Shown here one piece after another: positions 1 through 6,292 of a stretch of DNA of 7,301 nucleotides; position 1 is the first letter of the stretch, and each line of letters starts with the position of its first letter. The DNA is taken from contig WFQY01000127.1 of assembly GCA_015486815.1 (NCBI GenBank), positions 1 to 7,301 on the forward strand, read 5' to 3'. This DNA is from Phycisphaerae bacterium (lineage in GTDB: Bacteria; Planctomycetota; Phycisphaerae; JAAYCJ01). The position numbers and the translations under genes were made by a program. Below the pieces are notes generated by a model, which was not told where the DNA came from, searched no databases, and saw only the letters and a program-made list of their open reading frames with translations.

Positions 1-2
1 AG

Positions 3-2588
3 CCAGCGGATATCTTGCTAAGATATAAGGTATTATCTGCGACTGAAAACCCGATAGTATTGGTCTCAAAACGAAAAAGGATATTCGCTAACGGTAAAGA
101 TATTATACCGTTTGAATTTTCCGATTTTGTAAAATTTGATACTACTATTGCAGTTCCGGTAAACCTGTTATTTGAAATTCAGAATCATAACGAAAGGCTA
201 TTGCAGAGAGCTGTTTTTCCTTATACGATGTTGCCTCCGTTTCGTGTAGAAGTGGTGCCGGTATTTTTGCATAACCGGCTTGATGTGGTATTTGATGTGC
301 GAAACCTTGCCAATATTTCGCCTGATACGATGGGGCAGGCTTCGTTGATTGACGCGAATGGCAAATTACTTGACAGTGCTCAAGCAACAATGTTGGGGAA
401 AAAGGGACATGTGTTATTGAAGCTAAAGCTACCTGCTAATAAGACAGGAATGTGTTTAGTCAATGCGGTATTGAAAAGCTCGAACGGAAGCATCATTCGA
501 GAGGTAAAACGAAAAGTTGATATACCCGCAAAGCCTCAGTGGTATGGCAACAAACTTGGTATCAGTGATAAGGTGCCTCCGCCATTTGAAGATGTTCGTG
601 TAGAGGGCAATATGATTACTGTTTGGGGTCGAAGATACAAACTTGGCGAGTTGCTTCTGCCGGAAGCGATCAAAACCGACGGAACGGAAATTTTGTCCGA
701 ACCTGTTCGCTTGAACTGCATCGCTAAAAGCCAGCTTCAAAAGTGGACTAAAACCGAATGTAAGATAAAGCACGCCAAAGCTACCGATGCGGTTTTTGAA
801 TTTAATGCAAAGAGCGACAAAGTTTCCGTGTCGGGCAGATTGAGTGCGGAATATGACGAAATACTGATTTATGATTTGACGGTTACACCATTAAAGAAGC
901 AGGTATCCATATCGGAACTTGCACTTGAGATTCCTATTTATCGAAGAGATGCTGCATTCCTTCGAGCTACAACTTGGCCTATGAGTAAAATGGGCGAGAG
1001 AACCAAAGCTATAGCGGCATTGATAGGTGATGTCAAAGCAGAAAAACCACAAGGTTATTTCCCAAAACCTACAAAAAATTATGTTTCCATTTATGATTAC
1101 TTGCCTAACGGTTGGCATTGGGATAATGAATTTATTCCACAATTATGGGTAGGAAATGACAGGCACGGGTTGTTATATTTTCAAAACAGTCCGGAAAATA
1201 TGAGCTGGAAAGGCTCGCCTGTAGATGTGATCTATCATGGACAGACTACGATTATTCGCATCAAGTATATTAATATTGAAACGATGCTCCGGAAGCCTCG
1301 CCACTATAAATTTGCATTGATGGCTACGCCTGTCAAGAAACGTAATCGCAAAATGGAGCGTATTGCGTTTGACCGTAAATGGTTTACCGATTGTGTCAAA
1401 GGAGGTAAGTTGCGCAAAGGGTTTATTCCCGCACTGGTACACTGGAAGGCGGGACGGTGTGAAAAGGATTATCAAATAGTCGATCTCGCACAATTTCGTC
1501 GGGAAGTATCTGAAACGCGGTCACAGGGAATGGAAGTTATTTTGAATAATTCACCGTGTCTTTATGTCGAAAACTCGCCGGAATTTGCCCTTTATGGTCC
1601 CGAATGGATGGAACAGCCCGTGTTTAAGTATTCCAATCACGGAGGTTCGAATGTTACGCTTATTAAAGTATGCCCTGCTACAACCTTTACCGATTACTAT
1701 CTCTGGTGGGTTAAGAATTTGATAGAAAATTACGATGTTGGCGGTTTGTATTTCGATGTTACTGGTGCTAACGGCTGTATGAATCCGCATCACGGACACG
1801 GATATGTTAAAGATGGTGTTCGCTATCCGGTTTCCGATATGTTTGCGTTGCGTGAATTTTATAAGCGAATCTACACGCTGGTAAAGGAAGAAGGAGAACG
1901 TCGCGGAAGAAAATTTGCAATTTATCAGCATAGTGGTAGTCCTATTTGCTGGCCTTATATTGATTTACTGTGTCGCGGAGAATATTGGGAACGAGTAGGA
2001 GCTCAGATTAAAAAGCGTGGTTGGTGGTCTATAACCCCGACATACTTTCGAGCTGTGGAGAATGCAGCTCCGTTGTGTGGGTCATATACATTTTTTTCGG
2101 GTGTTAATGATAAAACCGGACCGGAATCGCCAAAAGCATATCAACGCCTTGATCAGGAAAAACTTGCGGTATTGCTTTTGCTCGATGTCCTACCGTGTGC
2201 GGATAAATGGATGACACCTATATTCAGGGAGCAATGGCCGAATGAAAATAAGCCCGGCTTGTTTGATATCTGGAAGGTATGGGAAGAATTTGACGTTGAT
2301 AGTGCCGAGTGGGTTCCTTACTACCAAAAGGACACGAGGGTTTTCTGCACATCACCGAACATTAAGGTAAGCTTTTATGTGCACAAAGGACGGATTCTGG
2401 TGGTTGCTGCAAATTTGACCAGAAAAGTAGTTGATACTATGCTCAAAATTGATCGAAAACGTCTTGGGTTTAACTCACATTTACTAAAGGTAAAATACCT
2501 CGGATCGGGCAAAACGGATGTTGTCGATAGCGATGAAATCCCATTGCATATCGATGCCAGAGATTTCCGCTTGTTCTTAGTGGAATGA
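3..2588 (+). CDS. Glycoside hydrolase-like protein of the GH123-N/DUF6067 type, 5' partial
   Basis: The reading frame is open from the window edge; the first possible start is TTG at 15 with no ribosome binding site, so the true start is probably upstream. Residue numbers count from that TTG. Residues 1-170 look like beta-sandwich (Ig-like) sequence. Then come blocks I recognise from the GH123 N-terminal/DUF6067 family: PPPFEDVRVEG from residue 188, VWGRRY around W204, LWVGNDRHGL around W378, and ATPVK at 437-441, which ends the large beta domain. A TIM-barrel-like region follows, with GLYFDV (Asp581), a His-rich NPHHGHGY stretch and GEYWE (Glu656, Glu659); these acidic residues are catalytic candidates only. 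A small beta domain closes the protein (about 770-857). Family members are usually annotated as glycoside hydrolase domain proteins of polysaccharide-degrading PVC bacteria, and the substrate cannot be inferred. The missing N-terminus hides any signal peptide, so location is unknown. The next gene lies 131 bp downstream on the same strand. Confidence 0.82.
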   Translation, partial: PADILLRYKVLSATENPIVLVSKRKRIFANGKDIIPFEFSDFVKFDTTIAVPVNLLFEIQNHNERLLQRAVFPYTMLPPFRVEVVPVFLHNRLDVVFDVRNLANISPDTMGQASLIDANGKLLDSAQATMLGKKGHVLLKLKLPANKTGMCLVNAVLKSSNGSIIREVKRKVDIPAKPQWYGNKLGISDKVPPPFEDVRVEGNMITVWGRRYKLGELLLPEAIKTDGTEILSEPVRLNCIAKSQLQKWTKTECKIKHAKATDAVFEFNAKSDKVSVSGRLSAEYDEILIYDLTVTPLKKQVSISELALEIPIYRRDAAFLRATTWPMSKMGERTKAIAALIGDVKAEKPQGYFPKPTKNYVSIYDYLPNGWHWDNEFIPQLWVGNDRHGLLYFQNSPENMSWKGSPVDVIYHGQTTIIRIKYINIETMLRKPRHYKFALMATPVKKRNRKMERIAFDRKWFTDCVKGGKLRKGFIPALVHWKAGRCEKDYQIVDLAQFRREVSETRSQGMEVILNNSPCLYVENSPEFALYGPEWMEQPVFKYSNHGGSNVTLIKVCPATTFTDYYLWWVKNLIENYDVGGLYFDVTGANGCMNPHHGHGYVKDGVRYPVSDMFALREFYKRIYTLVKEEGERRGRKFAIYQHSGSPICWPYIDLLCRGEYWERVGAQIKKRGWWSITPTYFRAVENAAPLCGSYTFFSGVNDKTGPESPKAYQRLDQEKLAVLLLLDVLPCADKWMTPIFREQWPNENKPGLFDIWKVWEEFDVDSAEWVPYYQKDTRVFCTSPNIKVSFYVHKGRILVVAANLTRKVVDTMLKIDRKRLGFNSHLLKVKYLGSGKTDVVDSDEIPLHIDARDFRLFLVE

Positions 2589-2719
2589 TTGTTTTAAACT
2601 ATTAAGAATGAATTTTTAGCTATTAGTCCGTAGCCATTAGCTAAAAGCCAAAAGCTAAGGATTAAAGACTATTAGATTAAGAAATATAGTATAGAGATTG
2701 TTGCTTATAGAAAAGAATT
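2589..2719. other. Intergenic spacer with weak promoter candidate
   Basis: This AT-rich gap separates the glycosidase-like gene from the propeller-PHP gene. It contains the heptad repeat listed separately. A possible -10 box TATAGT at 2685-2690 (5 of 6 to TATAAT) has only a poor -35 (TTAAAG at 2662-2667, 17-bp spacing). No GC-rich hairpin followed by a T-run is present, so I see no classic terminator after the first gene; read-through from the first gene into the second is plausible. Confidence 0.35.
2616..2678. repeat. Degenerate 7-bp tandem repeat, consensus near TTAGCTA/AAAGCCA
   Basis: Read in sevens from 2616, the sequence is TTAGCTA, TTAGTCC, GTAGCCA, TTAGCTA, AAAGCCA, AAAGCTA, AGGATTA, AAGACTA, TTAGATT. 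The first six units share a core close to (T/A)(T/A)AG(C/T)(T/C)A; the last three are more degenerate. Because the unit is partly self-complementary, the array also forms a perfect 9-bp inverted repeat, TTTTAGCTA (2614-2622) with TAGCTAAAA (2638-2646) around a 15-nt loop. It lies wholly between two genes. Function is unknown; short heptameric arrays of this sort are known as intergenic repeats in some bacteria. Confidence 0.7.
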
Positions 2720-5101
2720 ATGAATATTATTGAAAAACATTTTATCGACAGAAGCAGAAAATATGGTAATCTACCTTACTGCTGTACAATGTCCCCAGAT
2801 GGTGAATATATCGCGTATCTCAAAGCCAACGGAAACGCTGAAACTTTAGTATTAAAAGCGATAAATGGATCTTGTAATGTGGTGTTGGCGAGCAACACAT
2901 TCATTTTAAGCCCTTGTTTTGTCAGTGATACATTATGTTGGTCTGAAAAGTGTGGGGCGGATTGGATTCTTCGCTATACGCGCATTGCAGCCGCAGGCGA
3001 ACAGGTGCAGGAACTATCGCTGCCGGGTCGGCCGATGTCTCTTTCTGCTTGTTCGGCCGATGAAGGTAAAAGGGGATGGTTAGTTTGGGAACAGAGAAAC
3101 GGCAAGAAGACACGACTCTATATGGCAAGTGTAATTAATGGTAATATAAGTGCCGTACGTGAAGTAGATACCGGTCGATGGAATGCCTATGATCCCGTAT
3201 GCGCAACAGATACGAACAATCAACTTCACATTGCCTATTGTGCTTTTAAAAATGGCAATTATCGCATTATGATTCAGCCTGTGGACTTGGACGGTTCTAT
3301 TGATGTGAATAAGGCTATGCGCGTTAGTAATGAGTCGGGTCCGTGTGTTTATCCTTCATTGTCTCGACGTTCGCAGGGCGGAGTATGGTTTTCATTCACC
3401 TGCCTTGATGTACCCGGTAATCTTGAATTTGTTTACCCTTACGTCCAGCATTTACGCCGTGCATCGCAGTTGGCGTGTTTCCGCTCACGAGGACTTACCA
3501 GAGTAGGTCTGTTTGAAAATGGAAGAGTAGCCGCTCCTCTTGCCCCGCCAAGTCCTCAAGTCAGACAGGGGAATATAGCGGCTATGCGGGTGTTCGGTTC
3601 GGAAGGTTCTGCCCGCTCTCATGTTTTCGAGGATCATCAGGGCGTAGTTCGGCTGCTCTTGCGACAACACGTAGATGAGGACAAAAGCTGTGTATTTCCA
3701 GATAATCCACCGTTAACCAAGCCCAAAGTTGCCCCCACACCGACCGGCGCACATCGGTATCCTGATATATGTATAATGACCTTGGAAAAAAAGGGGTGGT
3801 CCGAATCCGAATCAATCATTCCAAGAGCGCATTTTCCATCTCCCATAGCATTTTGTTTGCGGGAAGATCACTTACGCATCTGCTTTACGCAAGACGGACG
3901 GGCAAGCGGACATCGTACCAGTGGCGAATGGTTTGATAATCAAGGCGAACTGGCTGTGGGTATTATCGATGTGAAGCTGGAGCCTTTAGATTCTTTTGAT
4001 TATGTTTGCAAAGATGTTGTTATGACTCCTATAGACGGCCCGTCTATTGAAGAGCCTGTCATTGTACGTGAACGAACAGGAAAACAGATCACCGTATGGG
4101 GACAGACTCATTGCCATACTATTATTTCTGTTTGCAATCGTGAACTCGAACATGATGCTCATTTTAATTATCGTTTTATTCAGGATGTTCAGCACGCTGA
4201 CTTTGCCGCTATGACTGATCATGAATACAACACTGGCCCGGTCGAAGAAACTTTTATGAAAAAACTGGCGGATTATTATTATTTTCGGAATCAGTTTGTT
4301 TCTCTTCCGGGATACGAATGGACGGGGAGCTACTGCAATCATGATGGAGGACCTTTTGGACACCTGAATGTACTTTGGTTTGGTGATGATGCAACCGCTT
4401 TTAAAATTCACAATCCGGCAGACCTTGATGATCCCGGCAATACCCCGGAAAGACTCTGGCAATGCTACAAGCATGACCCCGTTCTTACCATTCCGCATCA
4501 CGTAGTCGATGCATTGCACTGGTACAATTGGTCATTCTGGTCGGAAGGATGTTTTACACCGGTCGTCGAGATTTTTCAGGATAACAGAGGATCCGGTGAA
4601 TCGCCCCGTGCTCCCGGAGTAGCGAATTTTATGCACATCGATAACGCAAAATGGATAGTGAATGCGCTGAAGGAAGGTAAACATTTCGGCTTTATAGCCG
4701 GGGCGGATCATTTTGGTCTTGCCCTCGCTGGCGTTAAAGTGGATAAACTGACTCGACAAGCACTTTTTGACGCTTTGCGACGACGAGAATGTTTTGCGAC
4801 GACAGGATGTACTTTAGAAATGACTTTTGAAGGCAATGGTCAACCAATGGGTTCAATAGTGAATTCCAAAGAAATCGAGTTTACATTTAAGGCCGACTCA
4901 CCTGAACTTATACAGGAATTACATGTGCTTCGAAATGGAGAGATTTATAAGACCATTGCAGTTCAGGAAAAGCACTGCTCCTATAACTGGAAAACGACCC
5001 GCTGTAACAATAAAGAATTCTGGTATTGCCGCATTCTTTTGACGAATGGCGAGATAGCTTGGTCTTCTCCTATTTGGCTTGAAAAAGAAAATGAAGTATA
5101 A
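2720..5101 (+). CDS. Beta-propeller-like protein with C-terminal PHP/DUF3604-type metallohydrolase domain
   Basis: ATG at 2720 is the first start after an in-frame TAG at 2708; the upstream AAAAGAA is a weak ribosome binding site. Residues 1 to about 430 are a run of beta-rich segments with TolB/WD-like phrases (MSPDGEYIAYL near residue 24, NQLHIAYCAF, GGVWFSFTC), fitting a beta-propeller. From about 455 the PHP-like catalytic part shows ordered metal-ligand candidates: THCH (H464, H466), MTDHE (D500, H501, E502), LPGYEW (E533), GHLNVLW (H548), IPHH (H593, H594), VEIFQ (E617) and AGADHFG (D663, H664). The tail, about residues 700-793, contains RRRECFATTG and then a small beta domain (LHVLRNGEIYKT), as in DUF3604 proteins. 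PHP-type proteins use two or three metal ions, usually to hydrolyse phosphoesters; the substrate here is unknown. There is no signal peptide and cysteines are numerous, both consistent with a cytoplasmic protein. It lies 131 bp after the glycosidase-like gene on the same strand. Confidence 0.82.
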   Translation: MNIIEKHFIDRSRKYGNLPYCCTMSPDGEYIAYLKANGNAETLVLKAINGSCNVVLASNTFILSPCFVSDTLCWSEKCGADWILRYTRIAAAGEQVQELSLPGRPMSLSACSADEGKRGWLVWEQRNGKKTRLYMASVINGNISAVREVDTGRWNAYDPVCATDTNNQLHIAYCAFKNGNYRIMIQPVDLDGSIDVNKAMRVSNESGPCVYPSLSRRSQGGVWFSFTCLDVPGNLEFVYPYVQHLRRASQLACFRSRGLTRVGLFENGRVAAPLAPPSPQVRQGNIAAMRVFGSEGSARSHVFEDHQGVVRLLLRQHVDEDKSCVFPDNPPLTKPKVAPTPTGAHRYPDICIMTLEKKGWSESESIIPRAHFPSPIAFCLREDHLRICFTQDGRASGHRTSGEWFDNQGELAVGIIDVKLEPLDSFDYVCKDVVMTPIDGPSIEEPVIVRERTGKQITVWGQTHCHTIISVCNRELEHDAHFNYRFIQDVQHADFAAMTDHEYNTGPVEETFMKKLADYYYFRNQFVSLPGYEWTGSYCNHDGGPFGHLNVLWFGDDATAFKIHNPADLDDPGNTPERLWQCYKHDPVLTIPHHVVDALHWYNWSFWSEGCFTPVVEIFQDNRGSGESPRAPGVANFMHIDNAKWIVNALKEGKHFGFIAGADHFGLALAGVKVDKLTRQALFDALRRRECFATTGCTLEMTFEGNGQPMGSIVNSKEIEFTFKADSPELIQELHVLRNGEIYKTIAVQEKHCSYNWKTTRCNNKEFWYCRILLTNGEIAWSSPIWLEKENEV

Positions 5102-5216
5102 ATTAGTTTTGTCGAATGTCTGTAAAAGAGAAAAAAGGATTATTTTATGACAGATTTAAACTACTCAAACTGACCGATTAAGGTAATTTTGATGGTAGTA
5201 ATTATCAAACAAAAAC
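5102..5216. other. Spacer between the propeller-PHP gene and the IS66 relic
   Basis: AT-rich sequence with no clear terminator hairpin after the stop codon at 5099-5101. Its only notable content is the nine-codon ORF with a ribosome binding site at 5147-5173, listed separately. It ends where the presumed edge of the IS66 element begins (GTAACCGTTCAGAC at 5217). Confidence 0.4.
5147..5173 (+). other. Nine-codon ORF with good ribosome binding site; gene stub or leader peptide
   Basis: A purine-rich AAAAAAGGA (5131-5139) sits seven bases before ATG at 5147; the frame reads MTDLNYSN and stops with TGA at 5171-5173. This start context is better than that of the 793-residue gene just upstream. The 45 bp after the stop lead to the presumed IS66 end. 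It could be the start of a gene lost when the element inserted and decayed, a short leader peptide, or chance. The encoded peptide is too short for homology to decide. Confidence 0.25.
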
Positions 5217-5230
5217 GTAACCGTTCAGAC
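5217..5230. repeat. Presumed terminal sequence of the IS66 relic (transposase 3' side)
   Basis: GTAACCGTTCAGAC lies just outside the transposase stop codon (5233-5235, minus strand), where the terminal inverted repeat of an IS66 element is expected, and begins with GTAA as many IS66-family ends do. No matching reverse complement was found by eye beyond the transposase 5' end, so the other terminus is probably lost or diverged. No convincing 8-bp target duplication is visible. Confidence 0.35.
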
Positions 5231-5232
5231 TC

Positions 5233-6145
5233 CTATGTCGGCTGGGGTAGGAGTGATGGGGTTGGGGTTTGAAAATAATGAGCGGACAGTGCGTCTTGCA
5301 GGAATTTCCAGCTGGAACGTCCCTGCTTTTTGCAGGTATCCGGAACCGTCCAAATTCGGGCATTCCATTGCCTTCCCTTCAATGAACGGCTGCCTTGCGT
5401 GATTCGTCTGTCGATCACCGCAGAACGAATACTTCGCTCGGCTGCGTTATTCGTCGGTTCAACAGCATTATCAAACAGAAATCGAAAAATTGCATCACCA
5501 TGCTTGACCAGCCTCCTGGCTAACGTCCTGGATTTGGAACGTTCACCACAGGCTTGCATTTCAGCCAGCAGCAGAACGCGAGCCTTAATTCGAAACATCA
5601 CTCGGACAAAACGCTCTTTGGGGATTTTTTCTAGCAGATGCCAGAAGTGAAACAATCGTTTGAAATCGGTCAACAAACGCTGACCAAAGCGTTTGTATCG
5701 TTCGCCGGGAGTTGTCGTCAGAAATTTTATATCCCGAATCAAATGTTCGAGTCAAAACTTCTGAAGGCAATTGGAGTACTTGACGTAGGCACTGTAAAAG
5801 TCGCTGACGATCGTTCCGCCGTAGGTTCTTCCGAGAACCTCCTCAAGAACCTTGGAGCTTCGCGATAACCAGACTGTCCGCCTTGCTTGCGGGAACCGCT
5901 CGATGGTTTTGGTTTGGGTGGCTTGACAATATCACTCGATGGAGGTTTGGAGGAGTTGGAAGAATTTTTCGAGAGTTTGGCGACTTACTCGGTAAGACTG
6001 TTTACTTTTGCGGTAAGTTCAGCGTTGGCTTTGAGAAGTGCGTCAACCTGATTTTCCAGTTCTGCAATCCGTCGCAGATAAAATTGTTCCTTGGTCGGTT
6101 TCACCGTCCATTCCTCGCATAAGAACTACAGGTATTATCGGACAA
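5233..6145 (-). pseudogene. IS66-family transposase (TnpC/ORF3-type), decayed with internal deletion and two stops
   Basis: Read on the minus strand from a possible TTG at 6145-6143, the N-terminal part shows a leucine-zipper-like helix (EQFYLRRIAELENQVDALLK), an in-frame TAA at 5987-5985, then the IS66 linker (KNSSNSSKPPSSDIVKPPKP, GSRKQGGQSGY). At about 5861-5870 the sequence jumps, with a frame change, to the later catalytic core SRSSKVLEEVLG and IVSDFYSAY (Asp codon 5802-5800). The zinc-finger region and the first catalytic Asp of the DDE triad are therefore missing, roughly 150-200 residues judged from family architecture. A TGA at 5754-5752 occupies the position usually held by Cys before LEHLIRDIKFL. 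The C-terminal part is open from there and well preserved: EPTNNAAERSIR with the catalytic Glu (codon 5439-5437), GRQWNARIWTV, and the tail TPTPSLLPQP. It cannot make active transposase. No tnpA or tnpB partner genes are present. Confidence 0.92.
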
Positions 6146-6149
6146 ACAT

Positions 6150-6171
6150 AACTTTTAATTGAACAAAAGTT
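6150..6171. promoter_or_regulatory. Inverted repeat overlapping the -35 box, candidate operator
   Basis: AACTTTT (6150-6156) and AAAAGTT (6165-6171) form a perfect 7-bp inverted repeat around an 8-nt spacer. Its right arm overlaps the first two bases of the TTGACA box, a position suited to a repressor or activator site. It also lies just upstream of the dead transposase frame, so it could instead be left over from the element. AT-rich inverted repeats of this size can occur by chance. Confidence 0.4.
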
Positions 6172-6198
6172 GACACATAATCCTGATTGTGATATACA
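6170..6198 (+). promoter_or_regulatory. Sigma-70-type promoter for the oxidoreductase gene
   Basis: A perfect -35 box TTGACA (6170-6175) is separated by exactly 17 bp from a -10-like TATACA (6193-6198, 4 of 6 to consensus, including the conserved TA at its start). Transcription would begin near 6205 and give a leader of about 85-90 nt before the oxidoreductase ATG at 6293. It starts about 25 bp beyond the IS66 transposase frame, so it could belong to the host gene or be an outward promoter left by the element. Confidence 0.6.
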
Positions 6199-6212
6199 GC
6201 AAACTGAAATAT

Positions 6213-6257
6213 GGGTATTTGATATTGGGCGTGTTGTCCAACATTATTAAAATACCC
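6213..6257 (+). promoter_or_regulatory. Structured leader: long stem with nested palindrome
   Basis: GGGTATTT (6213-6220) pairs perfectly with AAATACCC (6250-6257). The 29-nt loop holds a second symmetric element, TGTTG-TC-CAACA (6232-6243), which could be a 12-bp protein-binding palindrome; alternatively TTGGG (6225-6229) can pair with TCCAA (6237-6241). The structure lies between the predicted promoter and the ribosome binding site, so it could act as an operator or an RNA control element. It does not match a riboswitch class I know, and it is not followed by a T-run, so it is not a simple terminator. Confidence 0.4.
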
Positions 6258-6292
6258 GTGAATGGTTAGATTTCCAAGAACAGGAATGTGTA

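Noticed and set aside
2614..2646. Rho-independent terminator after the glycosidase-like gene
   Set aside because: The 9-bp stem is AT-rich, has a 15-nt loop and is not followed by a T-run; it is better explained by the heptad repeat.
2616..2678. CRISPR array
   Set aside because: The units are 7 bp with no spacers, far from CRISPR repeat dimensions, and no cas gene is present.
3986..4519. 177-codon open frame on the minus strand
   Set aside because: It is wholly antisense to the metal-binding part of the propeller-PHP protein, has no recognisable motifs, and its composition is that expected from the opposite strand.
5752..5754. TGA recoding (selenocysteine or alternative genetic code) in the transposase
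   Set aside because: The same gene also has an in-frame TAA and a frame-changing internal deletion, so simple decay explains it. The other genes use TGA as a normal stop (first gene at 2586-2588).
5330..6122. Plus-strand open frames at 5330-5650, 5638-5868 and 5883-6122
   Set aside because: All are opposite to the IS66 transposase remnant, whose minus-strand translation is clearly recognisable; these are mirror frames.
5209..6168. Target-site duplication around the IS66 relic (ACAAAAAC at 5209-5216 versus AACAAAAG near 6161-6169)
   Set aside because: The match is imperfect and lies in A-rich sequence, and the right end of the element is not defined, so chance is more likely.
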